Origin: Streptomyces malachitofuscus
GTDB taxonomy: Bacteria; Actinomycetota; Actinomycetes; Streptomycetales; Streptomycetaceae
Reading direction: 5' to 3'
NCBI RefSeq assembly: GCF_014650055.1
Contig: NZ_BMUF01000006.1
Coordinates: 186,001 to 250,000, forward strand
DNA: 64,000 nt
Shown here: positions 42,685-52,398 of the stretch, one piece after another
How positions within the stretch are numbered: position 1 is the first letter of the stretch
How the letters are laid out: each line of letters begins with the position of its first letter
The notes under the pieces: model-generated
Database searches by the model: none
Told to the model about the DNA's origin: nothing
The model's input: the letters and a program-made list of their open reading frames with translations, nothing else
Program-made: the position numbers and the translations under genes

Positions 42685-43574
42685 TGCGCATCTTCGACCC
42701 CCACATCCACATGACGTCGCGCACCACCGACGACTACGAGGCCATGTACGCGGCGGGCGTCCGCGCCGTCGTCGAACCCGCCTTCTGGCTCGGCCAGCCC
42801 CGCACCTCCCCGGCCTCCTTCCTCGACTACTTCGACTCCCTCCTCGGCTGGGAGCCCTTCCGCGCCGCCCAGTACGGCATCGCCCACCACTGCACCCTCG
42901 CCCTCAACCCGAAGGAGGCCAACGACCCGCGCTGCACACCCGTCCTCGACGCGCTGCCCCGGTATCTCGTCAAGGACAACGTGGTGGCCGTCGGCGAGAT
43001 CGGCTACGACTCCATGACCCCCGCCGAGGACGCCGCCCTCGCCGCCCAGCTCCAGCTCGCCGCCGACCACGGCCTGCCCGCGCTGGTGCACACCCCGCAC
43101 CGAGACAAGCTGGCCGGGCTGCGCCGCACCCTCGACGTCGTCCGCGAGTCCGCGTTGCCGATGGACCGTGTCCTGGTCGACCACCTCAACGAGACCACCG
43201 TCAAGGAGGCCAAGGACAGCGGCGCCTGGCTCGGATTCTCCGTCTATCCGGACACCAAGATGGACGAGGAGCGGATGGTCGCGATCCTGCGCGACCACGG
43301 CCCCGAGCGGGTCCTGGTCAACTCCGCGGCCGACTGGGGCAGAAGCGACCCGCTCAAGACCCGCAAGGTCGCCGACCTGATGCTCGCCGAGGGTTTCACC
43401 GAGGACGACGTCGACCGGGTGCTGTGGCGCAACCCCGTCGCCTTCTACGGCCTGAGCGGACGCCTGAACCTCGACGTCGCCGCCACGGACCCCACCCACG
43501 AGGGCAACTCCATCCTGCGCGGCGCACCGAGAGACGAGCCGCGGCCGGCCGGCGCCCCCGCCACGGAGGCGTGA
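42684..43574 (+). CDS. eboB: TatD-family hydrolase (EboB-like)
   Basis: A 296-residue metal-dependent hydrolase of the TatD/amidohydrolase superfamily. Metal ligands: HIH (DPHIHMTSRT, residues 5-10), Glu in VGEIGYDS, His in LVHTPHRDK, His in VDHLNETT and Asp in NSAADWG. The reaction in the Ebo context is unknown; hydrolysis of a phosphoester or amide of a transported metabolite is possible. The ATG at 42684 follows AAGGAG and shares a base with the EboA stop. Confidence 0.9.
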   Translation: MRIFDPHIHMTSRTTDDYEAMYAAGVRAVVEPAFWLGQPRTSPASFLDYFDSLLGWEPFRAAQYGIAHHCTLALNPKEANDPRCTPVLDALPRYLVKDNVVAVGEIGYDSMTPAEDAALAAQLQLAADHGLPALVHTPHRDKLAGLRRTLDVVRESALPMDRVLVDHLNETTVKEAKDSGAWLGFSVYPDTKMDEERMVAILRDHGPERVLVNSAADWGRSDPLKTRKVADLMLAEGFTEDDVDRVLWRNPVAFYGLSGRLNLDVAATDPTHEGNSILRGAPRDEPRPAGAPATEA

Positions 43575-43577
43575 GCC

Positions 43578-44747
43578 ATGCGCTTCCGCCACCCCGACGG
43601 CTCCACCGTCCACCTCGCCTACTGCACCAACGTCCACCCCGCCGAGACCCTCGACGGCGTCCTCGCCCAGCTCCGCGACCACTGCGAGCCGGTCCGCCGC
43701 CGCCTCGGCCGGGACAGGCTCGGCATCGGCCTGTGGCTCGCCAAGGACGCCGCCCACGCCCTCGTCACCGACCCGTCCGCCCTGCGTGGGCTGCGCTGCG
43801 AACTCGAACGGCGCGGCCTCGAAGTCGTCACCCTCAACGGCTTCCCCTACGAGGGCTTCGGCGCCGAGGAGGTCAAGTACCGCGTCTACACACCGGACTG
43901 GGCCGACCCCGAACGCCTGGAGTACACCGCCGCGCTGGCCCGGGTCCTCGCCGGACTGCTCCCCGACGACGTCACCGACGGCAGCATCTCCACCCTGCCC
44001 CTCGCCTGGCGCACGGTCCACGACGAACAGCGCGCGCTGACGGCCCGCACCGCCCTGCGCACCCTCGCCGACCGCCTCGACGCGCTCCAGGAGCTCACCG
44101 GACGCTCCATCCGCGTCGGCCTGGAACCCGAACCCGGCTGCGTCGTCGAGACCACCCGCGACGCCGTCGCCCCGCTCACCGCGATCGGCCACGACCGCAT
44201 CGGCATCTGCGTCGACACCTGCCACCTCGCCACCTCCTTCGAAGACCCGCACACCGCCCTGGACGACCTCACCCGGGCCGGTGTGCCCGTGGTCAAGTCC
44301 CAGCTCTCCGCCGCCCTGCACGCCGAACAACCCCACCTCCCCGAGGTCCGCGAGGCCCTGGCCGCCTTCGCCGAACCCCGCTTCCTGCACCAGACCCGCA
44401 CCTCGACCCTCGCCGGCCTGCGCGGCACCGACGACCTCGACGAGGCCCTGGCCGGCGACACCCTGCCGGACACGGCACCCTGGCGCGCCCACTTCCACGT
44501 CCCGCTGCACGCGGCTCCCACCGCGCCCCTCACCTCCACGCTGCCGGTCCTGAAATCCGTGCTGACCCGGCTCGTCGGCGGCCCGCGCCCGCTCACCCAC
44601 CACCTCGAGGTCGAGACCTACACCTGGCAGGCCCTGCCGCCCGCACTGCGCCCCCGCGGCCGCGGCCGGCTCGCCGACGGCATCGCCGCCGAACTCACCC
44701 TGGCCCGCGACCTCCTGACGGACCTCGGCCTGAAGGAACTCCCATGA
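43578..44747 (+). CDS. eboE: Metabolite traffic protein EboE (TIM barrel)
   Basis: A 389-residue xylose-isomerase-like TIM barrel with EboE signatures: HLAYCTNVHPAETLDGVL at the start, IGLWLAKDAA, VVTLNGFPYEGFGAEEVKYRVYTPDW, DGSISTLPLAWR, then VGLEPEPGCVVE and ICVDTCHLATSFE for the metal site, and YTWQALP near the end. EboE is required in the cyanobacterial ebo system for moving a small metabolite across the cytoplasmic membrane. The ATG is only 3 bases after the EboB stop. Confidence 0.92.
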   Translation: MRFRHPDGSTVHLAYCTNVHPAETLDGVLAQLRDHCEPVRRRLGRDRLGIGLWLAKDAAHALVTDPSALRGLRCELERRGLEVVTLNGFPYEGFGAEEVKYRVYTPDWADPERLEYTAALARVLAGLLPDDVTDGSISTLPLAWRTVHDEQRALTARTALRTLADRLDALQELTGRSIRVGLEPEPGCVVETTRDAVAPLTAIGHDRIGICVDTCHLATSFEDPHTALDDLTRAGVPVVKSQLSAALHAEQPHLPEVREALAAFAEPRFLHQTRTSTLAGLRGTDDLDEALAGDTLPDTAPWRAHFHVPLHAAPTAPLTSTLPVLKSVLTRLVGGPRPLTHHLEVETYTWQALPPALRPRGRGRLADGIAAELTLARDLLTDLGLKELP

Positions 44748-46123
44748 GCGACCCCACCCCCCTTCTCGTTCTCGACGTCGTGGGCCTCACCCCCCGTCTG
44801 CTCGACCACATGCCCCACCTCAAGTCGCTCGGGCAGTCCGGCTCCCGCGCCCCGCTGGGCACCGTCCTGCCCGCCGTGACCTGCGCCGCCCAGTCCACCT
44901 TCCTCACCGGCACCATGCCCTCGGAGCACGGCATCGTCGGCAACGGCTGGTACTTCCGCGAGCTGGGCGACGTACTGCTGTGGCGGCAGCACAACGGCCT
45001 CGTCGCCGGGGACAAGCTCTGGGACGCCGCCCGCCGCGCCCACCCCGGCTACACCGTCGCCAACGTCTGCTGGTGGTACGCCATGGGCGCCGACACCGAC
45101 ATCACCGTCACCCCCCGCCCCGTCTACTACGCCGACGGCCGCAAGGAACCCGACTGCTACACCCGGCCGCCCGCCCTGCACGACGAACTCACCCAGCAGC
45201 TGGGCACCTTCCCGCTGTTCCACTTCTGGGGCCCCGGCGCGGACCTGGTCTCCAGTCAGTGGATCATCGACGCCACCCGCCACATCATGCGCACCCGCCA
45301 CCCCGACCTGACGCTCTGCTACCTCCCTCATCTCGACTACGACCTGCAGCGCTTCGGCCCCGACGACCCGCGCTCCCTGCGGGCGGCCGCCGACCTGGAC
45401 GCCGCCATGGCCCCGCTGCTGGACGACGCCCGTGCCGAGGGCCGAACCGTCGTCGCCCTGTCCGAGTACGGCATCACCCGCGTGAACCGGCCCGTCGACA
45501 TCAACCGCGCCCTGCGCCGCGCGGGCCTGCTCGAGGTGCACACCCAGGACGGCATGGAGTACCTCGACCCGATGGCCTCCCGTGCCTTCGCGGTCGCCGA
45601 CCACCAGCTCGCCCACGTCTACGTGCGCCGCCCCGAGGATCTGGACGCCACCCGCGCCGCCCTCGACGGGCTGCCCGGCATCGAGCACCTCCTCGACGAC
45701 GAGGGCAAGAAGGCCCACCACCTCGACCATCCGCGCGCCGGCGAGCTGGTCGCCGTCGCCGAACCCGACGCCTGGTTCACGTACTACTACTGGCTCGACG
45801 ACGCCCGCGCGCCCGACTTCGCGCAGCTCGTCGAGATCCACCGCAAACCCGGCTACGACCCGGTCGAACTGTTCATGGATCCCCTCGACCCCTACGTCAA
45901 GGTCAAGGCGGCCACCGCCCTGGCGCGCAAGAAGCTCGGCATGCGCTACCGCATGGCGGTCGTGCCCCTGGACCCCTCGCCTATTCGGGGCAGCCACGGC
46001 CGCCTCCCCGCGAGCGACGACGACGGTCCGCTCCTCATCTGCTCCACCCCCCGCGCTGTCGGCGACCGCGTCGCGGCCACCGATGTGAAACAACTCCTGC
46101 TCCGGCTCGCCGGACTCGGCTGA
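44744..46123 (+). CDS. eboF: Type I phosphodiesterase/nucleotide pyrophosphatase (EboF-like)
   Basis: A 459-residue alkaline-phosphatase-superfamily enzyme. The metal-binding Asp is in LLVLDVVGLTP and the nucleophile is Thr in LPAVTCAAQSTFLTG; further ligands are in LPHLDYDLQ and ADHQLAHVY. No signal peptide is visible, so it is cytoplasmic. EboF members hydrolyse phosphodiester or pyrophosphate bonds in the Ebo pathway, perhaps releasing a prenyl- or nucleotide-linked intermediate. ATG 44744 overlaps the EboE stop (ATGA). Last gene of the overlapping series. Confidence 0.9.
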   Translation: MSDPTPLLVLDVVGLTPRLLDHMPHLKSLGQSGSRAPLGTVLPAVTCAAQSTFLTGTMPSEHGIVGNGWYFRELGDVLLWRQHNGLVAGDKLWDAARRAHPGYTVANVCWWYAMGADTDITVTPRPVYYADGRKEPDCYTRPPALHDELTQQLGTFPLFHFWGPGADLVSSQWIIDATRHIMRTRHPDLTLCYLPHLDYDLQRFGPDDPRSLRAAADLDAAMAPLLDDARAEGRTVVALSEYGITRVNRPVDINRALRRAGLLEVHTQDGMEYLDPMASRAFAVADHQLAHVYVRRPEDLDATRAALDGLPGIEHLLDDEGKKAHHLDHPRAGELVAVAEPDAWFTYYYWLDDARAPDFAQLVEIHRKPGYDPVELFMDPLDPYVKVKAATALARKKLGMRYRMAVVPLDPSPIRGSHGRLPASDDDGPLLICSTPRAVGDRVAATDVKQLLLRLAGLG

Positions 46124-46238
46124 CACCGCACCACGCACGGCCGCCGACTTCCGACTACCGAGAGTGAAACACACGGCACTGACAACGGCCGGTCCCGGCG
46201 ACACCGGAACCGGCCCCGACCGACAAGGCAGGCCACTC

Positions 46239-47426
46239 GTGACCCTGAATTCCGATCCCACCCGCACCGACGCCGCCACCGCCGACGCCCCGGACGAGGG
46301 ACTGCGCCGCAGCCTCGGTGTGGGCAGGCGCCGCTTCCTCAGCACATGCACCGCCGTGGCGGCCGGAGCCGTCGCGGCCCCCGTCTTCGGCGCGTCCCCC
46401 GCCCTGGCCCAGGACCGCGACAGAGACCACGGACACGGACACGGGCATGTGCTCGTCCCGCCGCACAAGCGCGGCATCATCCTCTACACCGTGCGTGACG
46501 CCACCGCCCGCGACCCGCTCGCGAGCGACCTGCCCTCCGGCTTCCGCGAGGTGTTCAAGCAGCTGGCCCGCCACGGCTACCGCCAGGTGGAGTTCGCGGG
46601 CTACCGCCAGCACGCGAACGCGCCCGGGGGCGACAACCTGGAGACCGTGCAGGGCGCGAAGCTGCTGCGCCGCTGGCTCGACGACTACGGTCTGCGCGCC
46701 CAGGGCAACCACGGCTTCATCCCGTCCTCCTGGCCGCTGACCCAGGCGGACAAGGACACCTTCAAGAAGCACCTGGAGATCGCCAACATCCTCGGCATGG
46801 ACCACATGGGCACCGGCGGCGACCCCACCGGCAGCTCCCACCGCGCCGACTGGGACGTGGCCGCCGACAAGTGGAACGCCATGGGTGAGATCGCCCGCCG
46901 GGAGGGCATCAAGCTCTACACCCACAACCACGACAGCGCGTACGGCTTCCTGCTCGACGGCGGCCCGCTGGACGACCAGGGCCGGCCCACCCGCAGCTCG
47001 GGCATCCGGAAGCTGGAGTACTTCCTGAAGGTCACCGACCCCCGGCTCGTCTGGCTGGAGATGGACATCTTCTGGGCGCACGTTGCCCAGTACAAGTTCC
47101 ACACCTACACCGCCCACGACGGCTCCACCCGCAAGAGCGTCTTCGACCCGGCCGCCCTGGTCGCCCGCCACAACAAGCGCTACCCGCTGTTCCACGCCAA
47201 GGACGGCGTCGTCAGCACCACCAACGGCATGGGCTGGGACATGGTGCCCTTCGGCACCGGGGACATCGACTACACGACGTTCTTCTCGCGGGTCGGGCAG
47301 CGCAACTACCGCAACCCCATGGTCGAGGACGACAACTCCCCGAGCGCCACCGACCCCGCTCAGTCCCTGCGCGAGGCCAAGATCAGCTACGACAACATGG
47401 CGGCCCTGCGCAAGCGGCGCTGCTGA
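46239..47426 (+). CDS. Tat-exported TIM-barrel sugar isomerase-like protein
   Basis: A 395-residue protein with a twin-arginine signal (GVGRRRFLSTCTAVAAGAV) and a xylose-isomerase-like TIM barrel (about 70-390). Metal-site blocks include YTHNHDSAYGF, WLEMDIFWAH and FHAKDGV. A His/Asp-rich piece (DRDRDHGHGHGH) follows the signal peptide. The GTG at 46239 is preferred because it places the RR motif about 29 residues from the start; an in-frame GTG at 46164 would give 25 more residues. It follows the EboF gene by 115 bases and precedes a strong terminator. It could act on sugars outside the membrane together with the DUF1080/ThuA protein. Confidence 0.85.
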   Translation: MTLNSDPTRTDAATADAPDEGLRRSLGVGRRRFLSTCTAVAAGAVAAPVFGASPALAQDRDRDHGHGHGHVLVPPHKRGIILYTVRDATARDPLASDLPSGFREVFKQLARHGYRQVEFAGYRQHANAPGGDNLETVQGAKLLRRWLDDYGLRAQGNHGFIPSSWPLTQADKDTFKKHLEIANILGMDHMGTGGDPTGSSHRADWDVAADKWNAMGEIARREGIKLYTHNHDSAYGFLLDGGPLDDQGRPTRSSGIRKLEYFLKVTDPRLVWLEMDIFWAHVAQYKFHTYTAHDGSTRKSVFDPAALVARHNKRYPLFHAKDGVVSTTNGMGWDMVPFGTGDIDYTTFFSRVGQRNYRNPMVEDDNSPSATDPAQSLREAKISYDNMAALRKRRC

Positions 47427-47433
47427 CCCGGCA

Positions 47434-47486
47434 CACGGACCGGGCGGCCCCGCCCGCAGCACGCGGGCGGGGCCGCCCGGTCCGTG
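47434..47486. terminator. Very strong bidirectional terminator
   Basis: A perfect 24-bp stem: CACGGACCGGGCGGCCCCGC and the next four bases (47434-47457) pair with 47463-47486; loop AGCAC. It lies between convergent genes. Confidence 0.93.
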
Positions 47487-47504
47487 CGGGCGGGGCTCGC
47501 CGGG

Positions 47505-48884
47505 TCATCCCTCCCCGAGCGGCCGGGGATTGGGCGTGACGTGCTTCTTCTTCTGGCGTCCCGGCGGGTGCAGGAACAGCGCGACGAATCCGGCGAAAAG
47601 CGAGATGCCGCCCGCCAGGCCGAAGGCGCCGTTGTAACCCCAGGCGCCGACGACCACGGCGCCCATGCCCGCGCCCAGACCGGAGACGAGCTTGGAGCTG
47701 TAGACCATCCCGTAGTTGGTCGCGTTGTTGTTCTCCCCGAAGTAGTCCGCCGTCAGCGCCGCGAACATCGGGAAGATGGCTCCGCCGCCGAAGCCGGACA
47801 CGGCGGAGAAGACCAGGAACAGCGGCAGGTTCTTGATCTCGGCCGACCAGATGATGCCGAACTGGGCCAGGCCCAGGATCACGCACACGTAGAGCAGGCA
47901 CTGCTTGCGGCCGTACAGGTCGGAGAGCCAGCCGATGACACCGCGGCCGGTGCCGTTGACGATCGCCTTGAGCGACATCGCGGTGGCCACGATGCCGGCC
48001 GCGAAACCCGCGTCCTCACCGATGTCGACCTGGAAGGCGATACCGAAGATGTTCACGCCGGACGTACAGGCGAGACAGAACCACATCAGGGCCACCCGGC
48101 CCGTCCGCCACGCCTCCAGCGGCGAGTACTGCTTCACGGCCGGAGGGTTCTTCTCCAGCGAACGCCGGGCCCGCGGGTCGTCCGGCGGGTTGAGCGGGTC
48201 GACCGCGGCAGGCCACCAGTTCTTCGGCGGGTCCCGGAAGAAGAAGCCGGCGACGGCCACCACCCCGGCGAGGAAGACACCCGCCGAGACCAGCACCCAG
48301 CGGAAGTTGGAGCCGTCCATGTAGCCGTGGAAGATGAAGACGAACGGCACCGAGCCGTAGGCGAACCCGCCGTTGACGAAGCCGGTCTTGCCGCCCCTGC
48401 GCTCCGGATACCACTTGCCGACCATGTTGACGCAGGTCGCGTACACCATGCCCGCGCCCATGCCGCTGAACACGCCGAACCCGATGAACGCGAACCCGAC
48501 ATGCGGCGCGAACGCCAGCGACAGATAGCCGAGCAGCGTTCCGACCGCGCCCAGCATCATCGCCCAGCGCGCGGGCAGTTTCCCGCTCTCGCGCAGCCGG
48601 CCCGCCGGAAAGGCGACCGCGGCCTGGCAGAACACCCAGGCGGTCATCATCCAGTAGATGCTGCCGCTGGACCAGTGGTGGGCCTCGTGCAGCGTGTCCT
48701 CGGCGGACGCGAACGCGTACTCGGCGGAGGAGATGCCCATCATGCCGATCCAGGGCAGGATCACCATCCACTTGCGTTTGCGCCCCATGATGTCGATGTC
48801 GGACTCGCCCACGCGATAGACGCGTCCGTTCCTGTCGGTCACCTCCCGGTAGGCGGCGACCCGTGTGACATCGGTGGTTGTCAT
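47505..48884 (-). CDS. OFA-family MFS transporter (second oxalate/formate-type carrier)
   Basis: A 459-residue, 12-segment MFS protein. It starts with a cytosolic extension (MTTTDVTRVAAYREVTDRNG) before the first segment (WMVILPWIGMMGISSAEYAF). Family blocks include GMGAGMVYATCVNMVGKWYPERRGGKTG, NIFGIAFQVDIGEDAGF and GWLSDLYGRKQ. The oxalate/formate antiporter assignment is supported by the genes upstream in the same direction (acyl-CoA synthetase, formyl-CoA transferase, ThDP decarboxylase). The ATG at 48884 follows GGGGTG. An in-frame upstream start exists, but the extra residues are not family-like. Confidence 0.88.
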   Translation of the reverse strand: MTTTDVTRVAAYREVTDRNGRVYRVGESDIDIMGRKRKWMVILPWIGMMGISSAEYAFASAEDTLHEAHHWSSGSIYWMMTAWVFCQAAVAFPAGRLRESGKLPARWAMMLGAVGTLLGYLSLAFAPHVGFAFIGFGVFSGMGAGMVYATCVNMVGKWYPERRGGKTGFVNGGFAYGSVPFVFIFHGYMDGSNFRWVLVSAGVFLAGVVAVAGFFFRDPPKNWWPAAVDPLNPPDDPRARRSLEKNPPAVKQYSPLEAWRTGRVALMWFCLACTSGVNIFGIAFQVDIGEDAGFAAGIVATAMSLKAIVNGTGRGVIGWLSDLYGRKQCLLYVCVILGLAQFGIIWSAEIKNLPLFLVFSAVSGFGGGAIFPMFAALTADYFGENNNATNYGMVYSSKLVSGLGAGMGAVVVGAWGYNGAFGLAGGISLFAGFVALFLHPPGRQKKKHVTPNPRPLGEG

Positions 48885-49006
48885 GTCGTTTGCACCCCTA
48901 GCGTCGAAAGTTCTGGCCAGCGCCCCCTGTCCAATGCCTTTCGTGCGCGCGCGGGTCCCCGGGGCCGGCCGACGCGCACCCGTCACCGGCCCCTCGCTGC
49001 CTCACC

Positions 49007-51154
49007 TCATGAACCGCCCCCCAACAGGCCGGCGGCCCGCGCCCACCGGTACTTGGCGCCCAGCACGGCCACCGGCCGCTCGGTGGTGTACGGGTACGCC
49101 ACGACCCCCCGTTCGAAGAGGTACTGGCAGGCCTCCTCCACCTCCACGTCGCCCGCGAGGGACGCCACCACCGGCTTCTCGATCCCGCGCTCCCGGAACT
49201 CCGCCACCACCCGCGCGGTGAGTTCGGCGAACACCATGGGCGGGGTGACGATCGTGTGCCAATAGCCGAGCACCAGCGCGTGGATCCGCGGGTCCTCGAG
49301 CCCCAGCCGGATCGTCGCCTCGTAGGTCGACGGCGGCTCCCCGCCGGTGATGTCCACCGGGTTGCCGGCGGCCCCGAACGGCGGAATGAACTCCCGGAAG
49401 GCCGCGTCCAGATCGGCCGGGATCTCCATCAGCGACAGCCCGTTGTCCGTCACCGCGTCCGACAGCAGCACCCCGCTGCCCCCGGCCCCGGTGATGATCA
49501 CCACGTTGTCGCCCCGCGGAGCGGGCAGCACCGGCAACGCGCGCGCGTACTCCAGCATGTCGTTCAGCCCCGGCGCCCGGATGACGCCCGCCTGCCGCAG
49601 GATGTCGTCGTACACCGCGTCGTCGCCCGCGAGCGCCCCGGTGTGCGAACCCGCGGCCCTCGCGCCCGCCGCCGTACGCCCCGCCTTCAGCACCACGACC
49701 GGCTTCCTCGGCACGGTCCGCCGCGCGGCGTCGACGAAGGCGCGCCCGTCCTTGAGGTCCTCCAGGTGCATCGCGATGCACTCGGTCCGCGGGTCCTCCC
49801 CGAACCAGGTCAGCAGGTCGTCCTCGTCCAGGTCCGACTTGTTGCCGAGGCCGACGATCGCCGACACCCCCGTCCTGGTGGTCCGCGCGAAGCCCAGGAT
49901 CGCCATCCCGATGCCGCCCGACTGACTGGTCAGCGCGACCCCGCCCTTGACGTCGTAGGGCGTGCAGAACGTGGCGCACAGGTCCTGCCAGGTCGAGTAG
50001 TAGCCGTAGATGTTGGGTCCGAGCAGCCGGATGCCGTGCCGCTCGGCGATCGACACGATCTCTTCCTGGAGCCCCAGCTCGCCCGTCTCCGCGAACCCGG
50101 ACGGGATCAGCACGGCGTTGGGGATCCTCTTGCGGCCCACCTCTTCCAGCGCGGCGGCCACGAACCGGGCGGGGATCGCGAAGACCGCCACATCCACCTC
50201 GCCGGGAACGTCCGTGACACTCTTGTACGCCTTGCGGCCGAGGATGTCATCGGCCCTGGGGTTGACCGGATGGATCTCCCCGGCGAAACCGCCGTCGACG
50301 AGGTTGCGCATCACCGAGTTGCCGATCTTGCCGGACTCGGCGGACGCGCCGATCACCGCCACCGAACGCGGCTGCATCAGCCGCCGCATGGAGGTGAGGA
50401 TCTCCTCGCGCGAGTAGCGGCGCCGCTCCCTCGGCCGCTCGGTGGAGAGAAGGACACGGATGTCCGCGGCGAGGGCGCCGTCCGCCGTGGCGATCACCGG
50501 GTTGAGGTCCACCTCGGCGATCTCCGGGAAGTCGGTGACGAGTTCGGAGACCCGGCGGATCTGCTCGGCGACCGCCCGCCGGTCCACGCCCTCCTGGCCC
50601 CGCACCCCGCGCAGGATCTCCGCCGACCGGATCGAGTCCAGCATCGACAGCGCCTCGTCGGGGTCCACCGGCGCGAGGCGGAACGTGACGTCCTTCAGCA
50701 CCTCGACGAGCACCCCGCCGAGCCCGAACGCCACCACCTTCCCGAATGTCGGATCGGTGACCGCGCCGACGATGACCTCCTGCCCCTTCGGCAGCAGCTC
50801 CTGCACCTGCACGCCCTCGATCCGGGCGTCCGGGGCGTACGCCCGCGCGTTCTCCACGATCCGGCAGAAGGCCGCCCGTACGTCCGGGGCGCCCTCCACC
50901 CCGACGATCACACCGCCGGCGTCGGTCTTGTGCAGGATGTCCGGCGACACGATCTTCATCACCACGGGCCCGCCGAACCGTGCCGCGCACGCCACGGCCT
51001 CGTCGACGTCCGTGGCCAGCTCCTCGCCGGGTACGGCGATCCCGTACGCGTCGGCGAGCACCTTGCCCTCGGGCGCGGTGAGCGCGGTGCGCCCCTCGGC
51101 GCGCACCGCGTCCAGCAGCGCGCGCACCTTCGACGCCCGGTCCTCGGCCATCAC
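49007..51154 (-). CDS. NDP-forming acyl-CoA synthetase (acetate-CoA ligase family), ATP-grasp first
   Basis: A 715-residue fusion of the acyl-CoA synthetase (ADP-forming) subunits. An ATP-grasp domain comes first (about 15-230; VVMKIVSPDILHKTDAGGV), then a CoA-binding domain (about 265-360; SVAVIGASAESGKIG) and succinyl-CoA-synthetase-like flavodoxin domains (375-640) with the phospho-His in GSHTGALAG. It makes an acyl-CoA from an acid, ATP and CoA or runs in reverse; in this operon it may start or feed the CoA-transfer cycle of oxalate breakdown. The start is GTG 51154 or ATG 51151; the frc stop is one base away, so they are coupled. Confidence 0.9.
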   Translation of the reverse strand: MMAEDRASKVRALLDAVRAEGRTALTAPEGKVLADAYGIAVPGEELATDVDEAVACAARFGGPVVMKIVSPDILHKTDAGGVIVGVEGAPDVRAAFCRIVENARAYAPDARIEGVQVQELLPKGQEVIVGAVTDPTFGKVVAFGLGGVLVEVLKDVTFRLAPVDPDEALSMLDSIRSAEILRGVRGQEGVDRRAVAEQIRRVSELVTDFPEIAEVDLNPVIATADGALAADIRVLLSTERPRERRRYSREEILTSMRRLMQPRSVAVIGASAESGKIGNSVMRNLVDGGFAGEIHPVNPRADDILGRKAYKSVTDVPGEVDVAVFAIPARFVAAALEEVGRKRIPNAVLIPSGFAETGELGLQEEIVSIAERHGIRLLGPNIYGYYSTWQDLCATFCTPYDVKGGVALTSQSGGIGMAILGFARTTRTGVSAIVGLGNKSDLDEDDLLTWFGEDPRTECIAMHLEDLKDGRAFVDAARRTVPRKPVVVLKAGRTAAGARAAGSHTGALAGDDAVYDDILRQAGVIRAPGLNDMLEYARALPVLPAPRGDNVVIITGAGGSGVLLSDAVTDNGLSLMEIPADLDAAFREFIPPFGAAGNPVDITGGEPPSTYEATIRLGLEDPRIHALVLGYWHTIVTPPMVFAELTARVVAEFRERGIEKPVVASLAGDVEVEEACQYLFERGVVAYPYTTERPVAVLGAKYRWARAAGLLGGGS

Positions 51155-51155
51155 G

Positions 51156-52388
51156 TCAGATCACCCCGTTCGACTTGAGCAGGCGCAGCTCCTCGTCACC
51201 GAGGCCCAGTTCGCCGACGTAGACCTCTTCGTTGTGCTCGCCGAGCAGCGGGGAGGCCACCACGTTCACGGGGGAGTCGGACAGCTTCAGCGGGCTGCCC
51301 ACGGTGACGAACTCGCCGCGCTCGGGGTGCGGGACGGTGACGACCATCTCGTTGGCGACCAGCGAGCGGTCCTCGATGATCTCCCTGGTGGACAGGATCG
51401 GCCCGCACGGGATGTTGTGCGCGTTCAGCCGCTCCAGCACCTCCCACTTGGGCAGCGTCGAGGACCACTCCTCGATCAGCTGGAACATCTTGTTCAGCTG
51501 CGGCAGCCGCGCCTCCGGCGTCGCCCACTCGGGGTCGTCCGCCAGCTCCGGCCGGCCGATCAGCTCGCTCAGCGGCTTCCAGCCGACGGGCTGCACGATG
51601 ACGTACACATAGTCGTTCGGGCCGCCCGGGGCGCACTTGACCGCCCAGCCGGGCTGGCCGCCGCCGGAGGCGTTCCCGGACCGGGGAACCTCGTCGCCGA
51701 AGTCCTCGTTGGGATATTCGGCGAGTGGACCATGGGCCAGGCGCTGCTGGTCGCGCAGCTTCACCCGGCAGAGGTTGAGCACGGCGTGCTGCATGGCCAC
51801 GTTCACCCGCTGCCCGCGCCCGGTGCGCTCCCGCTGGAACAGCGCGGCGAGCACACCGGCCACCATGTGCACGCCCGTGCCCGAGTCCCCGATCTGGGCC
51901 CCCGTCGCCAGCGGCGGTCCGTCCTCGAACCCGGTGGTCGACATGGAACCGCCCATCGCCTGGGCGACCACCTCGTACGCCTTGAAGTTGGTGTACGGGC
52001 CGTCCCCGAACCCCTTGATGGAGGCATAGACGATCCGTGGGTTGATCTCCTTGATGCGGTCCCAGGTGAACCCCATCCGGTCGATCGCGCCCGGCCCGAA
52101 GTTCTCGACCATGACGTCGGACCGCCGGATCAGCTCGGTGAGGATCTCCTTGCCGCGCTCGGTCTTGGTGTTGAGCGTGATGCTCCGCTTGTTGCAGTTG
52201 AGCATCGTGAAGTAGAGGGAGTCGACGTCCGGCAGATCGCGCAGCTGCCTGCGGGTGATGTCACCGGTGGGCGCCTCCAGCTTGACGACGTCCGCGCCGA
52301 GCCAGGCCAGCAGCTGCGTCGCGGAGGGCCCGGACTGGACGTGCGTCATGTCGAGGACGCGGATGCCCTCAAGTGCCTTGGGGGTCAT
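51156..52388 (-). CDS. frc: Formyl-CoA transferase (CaiB/BaiF family III CoA-transferase)
   Basis: Moves CoA from formyl-CoA to oxalate. The 410-residue protein is close to Oxalobacter Frc along its whole length: [51 protein letters not shown], the catalytic Asp D168 in IGDSGTG (Asp169 in Oxalobacter), [19 protein letters not shown], the mobile Gly loop ASGGGQPGW and [10 protein letters not shown]. The ATG at 52388 is preferred over GTG 52397 because GAGGTG precedes it and it matches the family N-terminus. It lies between the ThDP enzyme and the synthetase in one operon. Confidence 0.95.
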   Translation of the reverse strand: MTPKALEGIRVLDMTHVQSGPSATQLLAWLGADVVKLEAPTGDITRRQLRDLPDVDSLYFTMLNCNKRSITLNTKTERGKEILTELIRRSDVMVENFGPGAIDRMGFTWDRIKEINPRIVYASIKGFGDGPYTNFKAYEVVAQAMGGSMSTTGFEDGPPLATGAQIGDSGTGVHMVAGVLAALFQRERTGRGQRVNVAMQHAVLNLCRVKLRDQQRLAHGPLAEYPNEDFGDEVPRSGNASGGGQPGWAVKCAPGGPNDYVYVIVQPVGWKPLSELIGRPELADDPEWATPEARLPQLNKMFQLIEEWSSTLPKWEVLERLNAHNIPCGPILSTREIIEDRSLVANEMVVTVPHPERGEFVTVGSPLKLSDSPVNVVASPLLGEHNEEVYVGELGLGDEELRLLKSNGVI

Positions 52389-52398
52389 GGCGTGCACC

